Of a stretch of DNA of 22,448 nucleotides, positions 7,479-15,714 are shown in pieces. The translations under genes were made by a program, and so were the position numbers. The notes under the pieces are model-generated. The model made no database searches, was not told the DNA's origin, and saw only the letters and a program-made list of their open reading frames with translations. Within the stretch, counting starts at the first letter, position 1; every line of letters starts with the position of its first letter. This DNA is from Bacteroidales bacterium. GTDB taxonomy: Bacteria > Bacteroidota > Bacteroidia > Bacteroidales > Muribaculaceae. Location of the stretch: the NCBI GenBank assembly GCA_004557385.1, contig SFEA01000038.1:1-22448 (forward strand). Reading direction: 5' to 3'.

Positions 7479-8028
7479 ATTGTCGTTTGTCTTTAAGTGC
7501 AACATCAGCAAAAGCTGCCATGGCTCTGCGTTTTATATTATATAGATTGCCAACAGTAACTGACAATGCCTTAGCAACAGCTTCGGGTTCCATATCGTCA
7601 ATCACCAACATGCGTATCACTTTGGCATAACGCTGATTTCTCATTTGATTAAGTAAGGCATCAACGTCAATCTTTGCCTGTAACGCTTCCGCACTGGCTG
7701 AACTATTGTCCCCATTATCAAGATGCTCCATGCTCTCGTCATCTATCACTTTATCATCAATCTTCAGTTTCAAACAGAAACGAATGGTTGTTGTCTTCAG
7801 CCACTGACGGAACGTGCTTTCAAATTTGAATTGCCGTAGTCTGCTGGCATCATTCTCCATCAGATGAATGTACAATTCGCTGATAATCTCATCGTAATCG
7901 ACCCTTTGCTTACCAAAGACCTTACGAATAACACTCAGCATCAACGGCCTGCTGTCCTTGTAAAAGAATTGAGCCGTCACCCGTGGGTCTCGTTCGATAA
8001 GGCCGTTCACTATTTCTTGGTCAGTCAT
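7465..8028 (-). CDS. ECF-like sigma-70 family sigma factor
   Basis: I choose the Met at 8026-8028 (187 residues, MTDQEIVNGLIERD), the usual start in this Bacteroidetes family; a longer frame begins at 8061. Region 2 is seen as FFYKDSRPLMLSVIRKVF, DYDEIISELYIHLME and STFRQWLKTTTIRFCLKL; region 4 as MEPEAVAKALSVTVGNLYNIKRRAMAAF, a helix-turn-helix for the -35 element. The middle linker is acidic and rich in Ser/Asn. The stop is embedded in the start of the RyR/C39 gene, so the pair is surely coupled, like sigma/anti-sigma pairs. Its target promoters are not known, but the genes downstream are the natural candidates. It is not next to susC/susD-like genes, so it is unlikely to be a glycan-uptake sigma factor. 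Confidence 0.85.
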   Translation of the reverse strand: MTDQEIVNGLIERDPRVTAQFFYKDSRPLMLSVIRKVFGKQRVDYDEIISELYIHLMENDASRLRQFKFESTFRQWLKTTTIRFCLKLKIDDKVIDDESMEHLDNGDNSSASAEALQAKIDVDALLNQMRNQRYAKVIRMLVIDDMEPEAVAKALSVTVGNLYNIKRRAMAAFADVALKDKRQYEQR

Positions 8029-8154
8029 TATTCTTTGTAGAAAAAATTGTTCAAGATGCATTATTTCTGCGCAACCTCATAGGCGCACATCTAATCAGCA
8101 ATAGATGATTCTACAGGTTCGACACCTATCTAATCTATTTAATGTGCAAAACGG
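8029..8154 (-). promoter_or_regulatory. Leader between the antiterminator and sigma-factor genes with two small hairpins
   Basis: This 126-base gap holds two short inverted repeats: CATCTA at 8088-8093 with TAGATG at 8102-8107, and AGGT at 8115-8118 with ACCT at 8124-8127. Neither is followed by a T-run in the minus direction, so they are not typical terminators. No good TAnnTTTG box is seen, so the sigma gene may be transcribed from the antiterminator promoter or use an unusual one. A regulatory leader is an inference. Confidence 0.3.
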
Positions 8155-8862
8155 TTATTCATCGTATTTTTCCATAAAATCGCTTGGTATATAAGCCGTT
8201 GCAAATATGCCCACGCCATCAATGTTTATGCCCACGCGCTGTTGCCCGGCTGCACGAATCACTCTGCCCACAACGCCTTTAAAGTCGCCTTTCACAACCC
8301 TCACCAGTTCATCCTTCTTGAAACGGCAGCGCTCATGCTGCAGCATCATGCTGTGCTCGCTTTTTATGCTGGAGGCTTCAATAAAACTTCTCATCACTTT
8401 GTCGGCGACTATTACAGGTGGATTGTAAATCGACCCTGCTTCAACTGGTTGTGTCTTGTCGGTATAATATTTCAGAAAGCCTGCAGTCTTTGCCGGCTGC
8501 TTGACAAAGTCGTGAGTTCGCTCACGAGTCATATAGGCAAAAACAAGACCGGGAATGAGAGGCTTTTTGTGCATTACCTTCTTCCCCGACATCACCTTCA
8601 TTTCATATCGCATAGGCAAATAATGCTCCACGCCCGCATCATTCAATGCTTCAATGGCAGCGGATGTGTGGCCATACAACACACGAAACACAAACCAATG
8701 ATGATTTGGCTTAGGCACAAAGTCAGAGGTGACCCCTGTGTGGGAGTTCTCAGCCTGTGGGCTTTGAACTTCGGGGGAGACGCAGGAGGCAAATCCGGCG
8801 TGAGAGGGTTCTTTCCCGCCTCTTCGGGTGTTCACATTAGGCAATGTGTCCATCTTGTGCAT
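8155..8862 (-). CDS. UpxY-like NusG-family transcription antiterminator
   Basis: A protein of 235 residues. The NGN domain runs from about residue 54 (HHWFVFRVLYGHTSAAIEAL, then VEHYLPMRYE) to about 150, and a KOW domain from about 184 (DELVRVVKGDFKGVVGRVIRAAG) to the end. This is the layout of specialised NusG paralogues of the Bacteroides UpxY type, which bind RNA polymerase at an operon leader and let it read through the operon. Such genes usually open capsule operons and are followed by UpxZ; here no capsule genes follow, and the next genes are the sigma/RyR cluster. The first 53 residues are a Ser/Pro/Gly-rich extension not expected in the family; a GTG or TTG start near residue 44 is an alternative. 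Antitermination of the downstream cluster is a reasonable inference. Confidence 0.82.
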   Translation of the reverse strand: MHKMDTLPNVNTRRGGKEPSHAGFASCVSPEVQSPQAENSHTGVTSDFVPKPNHHWFVFRVLYGHTSAAIEALNDAGVEHYLPMRYEMKVMSGKKVMHKKPLIPGLVFAYMTRERTHDFVKQPAKTAGFLKYYTDKTQPVEAGSIYNPPVIVADKVMRSFIEASSIKSEHSMMLQHERCRFKKDELVRVVKGDFKGVVGRVIRAAGQQRVGINIDGVGIFATAYIPSDFMEKYDE

Positions 8863-8997
8863 ATCATTTCACACACACATTAGTCGCACAACCTTTCCAA
8901 CTCAATGCTCACCTCACGTAGTATTAACGACTGAACCACATTTGCTTAGGCAAATATTGCTCTGTCATATATTATGAAAATAACTCGTTTTGTTATG

Positions 8998-9040
8998 CAA
9001 AATTAAGCTAAAGGTTTATGTTAGTCCAAAAGCAAAGATA
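8998..9040 (-). promoter_or_regulatory. Promoter region of the antiterminator gene
   Basis: Two Bacteroidetes-type boxes are seen on the minus strand. TAATTTTG at 8998-9005 has TTTG at 9027-9030 exactly 21 bases upstream. TATCTTTG at 9033-9040 is a closer match to the -7 consensus, but its nearest TTTG (9065-9068) is 24 bases away. Transcripts would carry a leader of about 130-165 bases, in line with UpxY-type genes that act on their own leader. Confidence 0.45.
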
Positions 9041-9115
9041 CAAATAATTATTGTATTGCGGTAACAAATTGATTGAATTTCTTAGCGAAACGATTACACT
9101 TCGATTGCTGGTGGG

Positions 9116-9901
9116 TTAGCGGCGGAGGATGGCGGTGAAGGTGCGGCCGGAGGCGATGCCGAGGCGGCGTGCCGAGAAATAGCGCTCGGGGTGGCAGCGT
9201 GTGCAGTTGCCGCTGATGGCTATGTGGCTGGGCGCGATGCCGCTTTGCTGCAGCACCAGCGCATTGGCTTGCTGCAGCGAGATGTGTGCCTTGCCGGTGG
9301 TGGCGTTGCGGCGGGTGATTTGCTCTACGTTGAAGCCGCATTCCTCGAAGTGGTGCACCACTTCGTCGCCTACTTCGAAGCAGTCTTGGCAAATCGATGC
9401 TCCGATGGCGGCGTGCAGGCAACGCACGTCAGCGCCCTGCTCAACCATGGCAGCCACCGTGGCAGCGGCAATGCGGTGGGCGGTGCCCTTCCATCCGGCA
9501 TGGGTGGCGGCAATCACGCCGTTAACTTCGTCGGCGAGCACAATGGGCACGCAGTCGGCAGTGTTAACGCCTATTGCCACGCCGCTCAAGGTGGTGACAA
9601 TGGCATCTTTTTCGTTGAGCAATGCTTCGCGTTCGGCATCAGTAAGCGCTAAGTAGTTTTCGCCTACCACCGCCACATCTGCAGTGTGCGTTTGTCGCGG
9701 CATAATCAGGCGTTGCGGCTCGATGCCCAGGTGTTGGCACAGCTGGCGGCGGCAACAGTCGACGTGCTCTGGTGTGTCGCCGGTGTAGTTGCACAGATTC
9801 ACTTGGCTGTAAGGGTTAGAGGCATCCACCTCGCCGCGTAGCGTGGTGAATGCCTCTATGCCTGTGAGTGGGGTGTCGAAATTCAGATTTTCAATCTTCA
9901 T
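9116..9901 (-). CDS. pgeF: Peptidoglycan editing factor, laccase-domain (YfiH/PgeF) protein
   Basis: I choose the ATG at 9899-9901 (261 residues, MKIENLNFDTPL); a longer frame to 9982 would lie inside obg. The YfiH/DUF152 family metal-binding residues are all visible: H72 in RQTHTADV, C117 in NTADCVPIVLAD and H134 in THAGWKGT. The C-terminus has the typical ISGNCTRCHPERYFSARR. Family members were first called polyphenol oxidases; E. coli YfiH removes wrongly placed L-Ser from peptidoglycan precursors, and mammalian FAMIN/LACC1 is a purine nucleoside enzyme, so the exact reaction here could be either. The start overlaps the obg stop by 11 bases, a coupled pair. Length is normal for the family and the composition is G+C-rich like obg. 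Confidence 0.9.
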   Translation of the reverse strand: MKIENLNFDTPLTGIEAFTTLRGEVDASNPYSQVNLCNYTGDTPEHVDCCRRQLCQHLGIEPQRLIMPRQTHTADVAVVGENYLALTDAEREALLNEKDAIVTTLSGVAIGVNTADCVPIVLADEVNGVIAATHAGWKGTAHRIAAATVAAMVEQGADVRCLHAAIGASICQDCFEVGDEVVHHFEECGFNVEQITRRNATTGKAHISLQQANALVLQQSGIAPSHIAISGNCTRCHPERYFSARRLGIASGRTFTAILRR

Positions 9902-11054
9902 CTTCGTATTTTTCGGGCCAATATTCATCGTCCCATTCCAGTTCAACATCTTCGTCGTCGATCGGCATGTCGTCGGTTTCAATCACAAAGTCGTCCTCTT
10001 CCTGCACACGGTGGCTGGTGTCGAGGTCGCGGTGAGTGAGCGTTTCGGGAATGCGGTTGCGCTCGTCGTTGATGGTGCGCCAAAGCATATCCTTCAGCTC
10101 CACAAGCCCCACTCCGGCAACAGCCGAGATGAACACCACATCGATGCCTTCGGGCAGTTCGTGGCGCATCATTTCAGTCAGCTCGTCGTCGAGGAGGTCA
10201 CTTTTGGTGATGGCAAGCACTCGAGGCTTGTCCACCAGGTCGGGGTTGAACTTCTCGAGTTCGTTGCACAGCACCGCATAGTCGTGGCGAATGTCGGCGG
10301 TGTCGGCAGGAATCATAAACAGCAGCACTGCGTTGCGCTCGATGTGTCGCAGGAAACGCAAGCCCAGACCACGACCCTCGTGAGCACCCTCGATGATTCC
10401 GGGGATGTCAGCCATCACAAACGAGCGTGTGTCGCGATAGCTCACGATGCCCAGGTTAGGCTCGAGTGTGGTGAAGGGATAATTGGCAATCTTGGGCTTT
10501 GCTGCCGAGATTGACGACAGCAGCGTGGATTTGCCGGCATTGGGGAATCCCACCAGACCCACGTCGGCAAGCAGCTTCAGTTCCATAATCACTTCGCACT
10601 CCTGACGAGGTTCGCCGGGCTGTGCATAACGCGGAGTGCGGTTGGTGGGGCTTTTGAAATGCCAGTTGCCAAGACCGCCGCGGCCGCCTTTGAGCAGCAC
10701 CACTTCCTGCCCGTCGTCGGTGACGTCGCAGATAAATTTTCCTGTTTCGGCGTTGAACACAGCAGTTCCGCACGGCACTTCAATGATGCGGTCCTCGCCT
10801 GCCTTGCCAAAGCTGCGGCACTCGCCGCCGGGCATGCCGTCGGTGGCAAACACATGGCGTTGATATTTGAGGTGAAGCAACGTCCACAGGTTGCGGTTGC
10901 CGCGCAAAATCACGCTGCCGCCATTGCCGCCGTCGCCGCCATCTGGTCCGCCTTTCGGAACATATTTGGCACGATGAAGGTGTGCCGACCCTGCGCCGCC
11001 TTTTCCTGAACGGCACAATATTTTCACATAGTCAATAAAATTCGATTCTGCCAT
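9891..11054 (-). CDS. obg: Obg/CgtA ribosome-associated GTPase
   Basis: A protein of 387 residues. Residues 1-158 are the glycine-rich Obg fold (YVPKGGPDGGDGGNGGSVIL). The G domain begins with LVGFPNAGKST (P-loop 169-177), then DIPGIIEGAHEGRGLG (G3 and switch II), TKSDLLD (G4) and the SAV G5 loop. The C-terminus is a strongly acidic tail (DDEDVELEWDDEYW) in place of a TGS-type or OCT domain, which is usual in Bacteroidetes. Obg takes part in large-subunit ribosome assembly and the stringent response and is normally essential. It is the first gene of a two-gene unit with pgeF, has its own well-formed promoter and a leader of about 190 bases. Confidence 0.97.
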   Translation of the reverse strand: MAESNFIDYVKILCRSGKGGAGSAHLHRAKYVPKGGPDGGDGGNGGSVILRGNRNLWTLLHLKYQRHVFATDGMPGGECRSFGKAGEDRIIEVPCGTAVFNAETGKFICDVTDDGQEVVLLKGGRGGLGNWHFKSPTNRTPRYAQPGEPRQECEVIMELKLLADVGLVGFPNAGKSTLLSSISAAKPKIANYPFTTLEPNLGIVSYRDTRSFVMADIPGIIEGAHEGRGLGLRFLRHIERNAVLLFMIPADTADIRHDYAVLCNELEKFNPDLVDKPRVLAITKSDLLDDELTEMMRHELPEGIDVVFISAVAGVGLVELKDMLWRTINDERNRIPETLTHRDLDTSHRVQEEDDFVIETDDMPIDDEDVELEWDDEYWPEKYEDED

Positions 11055-11253
11055 AAAAAATTCTTAATCTTTAATAATGTTTTAGAGATGTTTTTTCGTC
11101 AAGGCTCATAAAATTTGCCTCAAAAAAAATTTGTAAACAGCCGTTGCAAAAGCCATTTAGCTGCGCAGCGCACCTCTACCGATGCTTTCCACGCTCATTT
11201 TTCAAAAATTATAAATTGATGAAGACTATGTAGTTTTTTTGATTATTATGCCG

Positions 11254-11285
11254 CAAAGTTACGAAAAAATAGTTGCCTATGCAAA
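11254..11285 (-). promoter_or_regulatory. Promoter of obg-pgeF
   Basis: On the minus strand TTTG at 11282-11285 is followed after exactly 20 bases by TAACTTTG at 11254-11261, a very good match to the Bacteroidetes housekeeping promoter. Transcription would start near 11247, giving a leader of about 190 bases before the obg start codon. The promoter begins only some 20 bases after the terminator of the upstream gene. Confidence 0.65.
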
Positions 11286-11306
11286 ACACCTTGATTTACA
11301 CACCGT

Positions 11307-11336
11307 AAAAAAGGGCCACACTTCGCAGTGCAGCCC
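11307..11336 (-). terminator. Intrinsic terminator after the GH85-like gene
   Basis: On the minus strand GGGCTGCACT (11327-11336) pairs with AGTGTGGCCC (11313-11322) over 10 pairs, two of them G-T, around a GCGA tetraloop of the stable GNRA type. It is followed directly by six T (11307-11312). This is a textbook Rho-independent terminator 56 bases beyond the stop of the GH85-like gene, and it separates that gene from obg. Confidence 0.85.
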
Positions 11337-11351
11337 CCTCGCATTAATCAT

Positions 11352-11400
11352 TAATTTAGTAATCAATTTTTTTTTAACTTTAATCTAGTAATCACTTTTT
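11352..11400. repeat. Imperfect direct repeat spanning the stop codon of the GH85-like gene
   Basis: The 20-base segments at 11352-11371 and 11381-11400 are identical at 18 positions and lie 29 bases apart. The second copy contains the end of the GH85-like gene including its TGA; the first is just downstream. It looks like a near-tandem local duplication of the gene's 3' end. No function is evident. Confidence 0.55.
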
Positions 11401-14400
11401 GATAACTTTTACAGTGCAAATTGTATCGTTGTTGCAAGCAACGCGAATCACATAGGTGCCTTGTGCCCAGTCGGCAGGCATTGCTATACATTCGCCTGCG
11501 TTGGCATGCTCGCTATGCGATGCCACTTGCTTGCCCTCTATATTAAACACATCCACCTTATATTGTCCATCGGCATCGACGCAGACAAACACGTTGTCGA
11601 CCACCGGATTAGGGAATACCATAACTTTTGAGTCGGTCACGTCGGTAATGCCGGTGTAAAGACCGTTCTGCCAGTTGGTTACATAAACATACTTATATTC
11701 GGCGTCGTCGGTGCCAATTCCGTTGTCGACGTGCAGCTTCACGGTGTAGATGTTCATCACGCCGCTTGCAGGTGCATCGTAAGTCACCTTTGCAAAGCCT
11801 TTCAAGCCGGTTTGCAAATCTTCGGCAGAAGCATCTCCAGCCGCAAAGAGCATCGGAGCCGATTCAACTTGCGCTGCTGTGAGCACCTCAGCCGTTGCCG
11901 ACGCTGCCCTGCCAAGCTCTGTTGAGCCAACAATTTCCGAGCCCGTTGCCTTCTCGTCAATAGTGTAGCTGCGGGCTCCCACTACGGTGTAAGAAGGATT
12001 GATGTTAACCGTCAAGCCGCCGACGTTAAAGTTTGGATAACCAAGGCTTGTTACTGCACACTCCGATTCAACCATTGTTTGCGTAGCATTATCATCTAAG
12101 TCGGTTGGCCAATAGTGGTGAAGAAGCTTGGCATTACTATAAGCGTTGATAGTGCTCTTATTTGCATAACCACCATTGTAGGCTATTGTTCCACCTTTTG
12201 TTTCCGGCTCAAAATCCCAATATCCAACCAAATTGCCTTTTATATCCGTATCTGCACTTGGGTCCTCTGCCATCGCCTTTGTTACTTCAGCCGCCGTCAA
12301 CGCTTTATTAAACACGCAGAAGTTATCGATGTCGGCATCAAAACCTGAGAATAAGCCCTTTCCTGCCATACCGCCAAGCGAAATATAATAATTACCACTA
12401 TAATCAACCCAAGTGCCGGATTTCTCAGTGGTGTACGACACTGGGCGACCGTTGACATAGAACGAGAAAGTTTTATTTGAATGGTCGAACACGTATGCCA
12501 CATGATACCATGAGTTTTTCTCAAACTTCACTTTATTATCGCCGCCAAATACATACCATGATTCGGAGTCCGTGCCACGCACTTTCACATTGTTGTAAGT
12601 GCCGTCCTTTTGGAGATACTCTGTCCACATCCAGCCCCAAGCACGTTTCGACCATACGTCTTCTTGTGGTTTACGGATATTCAACAGCCACGAGTTTGCA
12701 TTAATGCTCTTCAGCTTCATCCAGAACGAAACAGTAAAATTCTGACTTGTTGACGTGAGTCCCAAATCGCTCGACAATACGCCTAATGCTTGGTCATTAA
12801 GACTTGCAGCTGCCGAAATCTCTCCGGTTGACTTGCTGTCGGCTTCGTAGTACAGGTAGAGCGGCGTCACTTGTCCGTCGTTGGCTGTTGAAATCTTAAT
12901 ACCTGCACCAGCACCAGCTTGGGTGAACGATTTGCCTTGCTCAAGCACCTTCACGCCATCTTCGGTAACCAGACGTATCTCGCGTGCAGGAGTCTTGCCG
13001 TCGCCCACTTTCAGTTTATCAGCTTCTGCAGCCGAAATCTCGTGAACCAGAGTTCCGGCACCGTCGGTGTCGAGGGCTACAAGTTTTGTTAAGGTCGGAT
13101 AACTAACTTCCTTGCTATAAACTTGCACAAACGCTTTGAGTGTTCTTTCGGTACCATTCTCATCAACTATCAAATCGTAGAATCCTACAGGCAAGTTATT
13201 GATATCCACATCGTTAATGTCATTAATGGCAGTGTTGGCTTTGGCTGTGAAACCGGTTGCGCGTGTGGCGGCGGTGATAGTTTTCACCGAGCCCACAATG
13301 CCATTATACGGGCCACGCAACTTCCACGAAGTGGCAGCTGCGTGCTGCGGGTCGGAATACTTCACGGTGAACACTTCGCCATTGGTGATGTTGTTTGGCG
13401 ATACCTCAATCTCATCGCTGATAGTGTAATCGGTAACTGACGTTTGGTTATTATAGCTCAAAGTGATGCCTTCACCCCAAGCGATTTCCGATTCAGTTAC
13501 ACCGTCAAGCCCAACTGCCGACACACCTATCTGCATAGTTGCATTGTTCTTAAGTTTCTCCATGTCATACGGACAGCTATAGAAAATGCCTGCCCACGAT
13601 GTGGTTGAACCCATGTGGGTGATTTGCTCTGTGTCGTCGCTGTATTTAATCTTAGCATAGATGTTGAACATCGACACACCATTGTCGATATTATACTGCG
13701 ATGTGGCACCGGACATATCAAACACTACCTTGCCATCAATACCACTAAGCCCAAAATACAAAACTTTAGTTGAAGTAATTTTTGGGGTGGTGGCACTCTT
13801 GTAAGTGCCACGCTTAATCGACAATTCACCCACATTCATGTCGAGCTTCTCCGCACCTTCGAACTTCAGGGCAATGGCAGCAAGGTTTGAGATATTACTG
13901 CCGAAAGTGATTGTTTTTTCGGTCCAAAGACCACGGTCGCCAACGGCTCCGTCTATAATAATTTCTTCTTCGTAGGCAGTGCCAAGTGTTGTGCCGCCAT
14001 CACCGCCGTTGGGAACAAGCACCAAATAGACCTTGCTTATCTCACCCGAATTAACCTTGTAGCGGAAAGTAATCACGTCGCCCGACTGCAAAGCATAGTG
14101 GGTCTTGAACAAATTAAGGTAGTTGGCATTTGGTTCGGTGCCTGTGATGTGCAACGACGAGCCGCCAAACCATGCATCGTTCCAGTCGAAAGCAGCCTTC
14201 ATCGATGTAGTGGCTGTAGTGCCAAGCACTTCGCTCGACCACCACCAGCGCCATGTGGGCAGGTAGTCCTGAACGCCAATGTTATACCACTCACTTGAGT
14301 GTTGACGTTTTCCCTTATAGTTGAAGAACTTGCCGTTGCCAAGGTTGAAATATGTGATAAACGGCTCAGTTGACAAATCCCAGCAAAGGGTGCTTTGCGC

Positions 14401-15714
14401 AGCCACAAACTTCGACATTCCAAAGAATATTTCGTTGAGGTCGTTGCTGAGCGATTCGTCGATTTCGATGTCGTTCAACGGCGAGCATCCGTCGGCATTT
14501 TGTCCGGTGAACCAGCGCTCAAGCAGTCGCTGATATGTCAACTGCGATTTATATGGGTCTGAACCATTGGTGTTGCGGGCCTCCCAAAACATATTGGTGT
14601 CGTGACCCGACCATAAACCAATCGATGCTTCTTGCCCTTGAAGGTAAGTCCACCGTTGTTGTCCCGTACCGGAACCTGCTAAATGTGGTTCTTTGCCTTG
14701 AAGGTTGAAACCGGCATAGTTGTCATAAGGATTTCTTCCGTAATCTTTTTTTGCATTTTTTGCTGAACTTGACAAATACTCGCCCCTACCATTATTACTA
14801 TTATTATTCCAATTATAATTAAAGAAGAAAGAGCTTCGTTCAGCATTATTTGATGATGTATTCACAAAAAAGTCGTCGGTAGAACTGTTCAAGCCATTGT
14901 CGAACGACGGACCCGATGTTTCGGTAACACCGTCATACCACAGGTTATCGGTGGCAACTGTAACGTTTTTTGTTACAGGGTCTTTGATGCCGCTCCATTG
15001 ACTGTTTATAGCCGCAGCAACCTCTTCATTTAAAGTTTGAGCATAAGTATTTAAGCTTGTACCACTCCACTCTGAGTTCCAACCTATGCCATCAATACCA
15101 TGCTTTTTTATAAAGTCAGTCGCTGCCGAAGTGTTTTGGGACAAATTATATATTGTACCGCCCCAAGTATTATCACTATATTTATATGATGTACCCCAAC
15201 TTGTAGACACATGTGTAGATACTGAGACACCATTCTTATGAGCAACGTCGGCAAAATTGCCCGGCATACACATAAAATATTCGCTCCACAATCCCCAATG
15301 CGAAATATATTGCCACATCGAGAACACTTCGCTGTTATAGATGCCGTTTGGCATAGCCATAAATGGCGACTCTGCCGCTTTTACGGCATGGCCAAAACCA
15401 ATTGGTGTCCACATGGCAATCTTGCGGCTCACATTGGCAGCCGCTGTGCCATCAGTCCAGTTCCACCAATTCACAAAGTTCTGATTTACTTGGGTAGACT
15501 TGTCGGTAAAACGAGCCTTTGGCTTTACACGAGAAATGAAAAAATTCTCGTCATCGTTTGTATACAAAGACACACGAAAAACATTGCCATAATTGCCACC
15601 TTTGCCGTAGCTCACATAGCCGTCCTTCATGTACTGTGCAGAAATACTCAGATAACTCGACATAAGAAATGTCAAGCCGAGAGAAAGTAATTTTCTTCTC
15701 ATATTGGATAACAT
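11392..15714 (-). CDS. Secreted GH85-like endo-beta-N-acetylglucosaminidase with LamG-like domain and type IX secretion tail
   Basis: The open frame reaches 15765, but the signal peptide (MRRKLLSLGLTFLMSSYLSI, then SAQ) points to a start at 15714 or 15702. Numbering from 15765: after the signal comes a GH85-like catalytic barrel, about 90-520, with GIDGIGWNSEWSG (N230 and E232, the Asn/Glu pair of substrate-assisted GH85 catalysis), then DNLWYDG, FFFNYNW and PYDNYAGFNLQG, as in GH85. Beta-rich modules follow (about 520-980), then a LamG/concanavalin-like domain (about 1020-1190: FTVSFWMKL, WYHVAYVFD, FYVNGRPV, DIDNFCVFNKALT), and finally a Por-type type IX secretion tail (VFPNPVVDNVFV to TVKVIKK). 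Such enzymes cut the chitobiose core of N-glycans. At over 1400 residues it is large for the family. It is transcribed alone, between its own promoter and a strong terminator. The GH85 call rests on motif memory rather than alignment. Confidence 0.82.
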   Translation of the reverse strand: MLSNMRRKLLSLGLTFLMSSYLSISAQYMKDGYVSYGKGGNYGNVFRVSLYTNDDENFFISRVKPKARFTDKSTQVNQNFVNWWNWTDGTAAANVSRKIAMWTPIGFGHAVKAAESPFMAMPNGIYNSEVFSMWQYISHWGLWSEYFMCMPGNFADVAHKNGVSVSTHVSTSWGTSYKYSDNTWGGTIYNLSQNTSAATDFIKKHGIDGIGWNSEWSGTSLNTYAQTLNEEVAAAINSQWSGIKDPVTKNVTVATDNLWYDGVTETSGPSFDNGLNSSTDDFFVNTSSNNAERSSFFFNYNWNNNSNNGRGEYLSSSAKNAKKDYGRNPYDNYAGFNLQGKEPHLAGSGTGQQRWTYLQGQEASIGLWSGHDTNMFWEARNTNGSDPYKSQLTYQRLLERWFTGQNADGCSPLNDIEIDESLSNDLNEIFFGMSKFVAAQSTLCWDLSTEPFITYFNLGNGKFFNYKGKRQHSSEWYNIGVQDYLPTWRWWWSSEVLGTTATTSMKAAFDWNDAWFGGSSLHITGTEPNANYLNLFKTHYALQSGDVITFRYKVNSGEISKVYLVLVPNGGDGGTTLGTAYEEEIIIDGAVGDRGLWTEKTITFGSNISNLAAIALKFEGAEKLDMNVGELSIKRGTYKSATTPKITSTKVLYFGLSGIDGKVVFDMSGATSQYNIDNGVSMFNIYAKIKYSDDTEQITHMGSTTSWAGIFYSCPYDMEKLKNNATMQIGVSAVGLDGVTESEIAWGEGITLSYNNQTSVTDYTISDEIEVSPNNITNGEVFTVKYSDPQHAAATSWKLRGPYNGIVGSVKTITAATRATGFTAKANTAINDINDVDINNLPVGFYDLIVDENGTERTLKAFVQVYSKEVSYPTLTKLVALDTDGAGTLVHEISAAEADKLKVGDGKTPAREIRLVTEDGVKVLEQGKSFTQAGAGAGIKISTANDGQVTPLYLYYEADSKSTGEISAAASLNDQALGVLSSDLGLTSTSQNFTVSFWMKLKSINANSWLLNIRKPQEDVWSKRAWGWMWTEYLQKDGTYNNVKVRGTDSESWYVFGGDNKVKFEKNSWYHVAYVFDHSNKTFSFYVNGRPVSYTTEKSGTWVDYSGNYYISLGGMAGKGLFSGFDADIDNFCVFNKALTAAEVTKAMAEDPSADTDIKGNLVGYWDFEPETKGGTIAYNGGYANKSTINAYSNAKLLHHYWPTDLDDNATQTMVESECAVTSLGYPNFNVGGLTVNINPSYTVVGARSYTIDEKATGSEIVGSTELGRAASATAEVLTAAQVESAPMLFAAGDASAEDLQTGLKGFAKVTYDAPASGVMNIYTVKLHVDNGIGTDDAEYKYVYVTNWQNGLYTGITDVTDSKVMVFPNPVVDNVFVCVDADGQYKVDVFNIEGKQVASHSEHANAGECIAMPADWAQGTYVIRVACNNDTICTVKVIKK

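Noticed and set aside
8111..8130. T-loop-like sequence (AGGTTCGACACCT) suggesting a tRNA 3' end or attachment site
   Set aside because: The T-stem is mismatched, no acceptor stem, anticodon arm or CCA end can be built around it.
8155..8862. Idea that the antiterminator marks a capsule operon
   Set aside because: No UpxZ, glycosyltransferase, flippase or sugar-nucleotide gene is present on either side in this window.
8242..8883. Plus-strand frame of 213 codons opposite the antiterminator gene
   Set aside because: Shadow of the NGN/KOW gene; its translation shows no domain and the minus strand has clear family motifs.
9843..10514. Plus-strand frame of 223 codons opposite obg
   Set aside because: Obg motifs are unmistakable on the minus strand; the opposite frame is open only because of the G+C-rich codon pattern.
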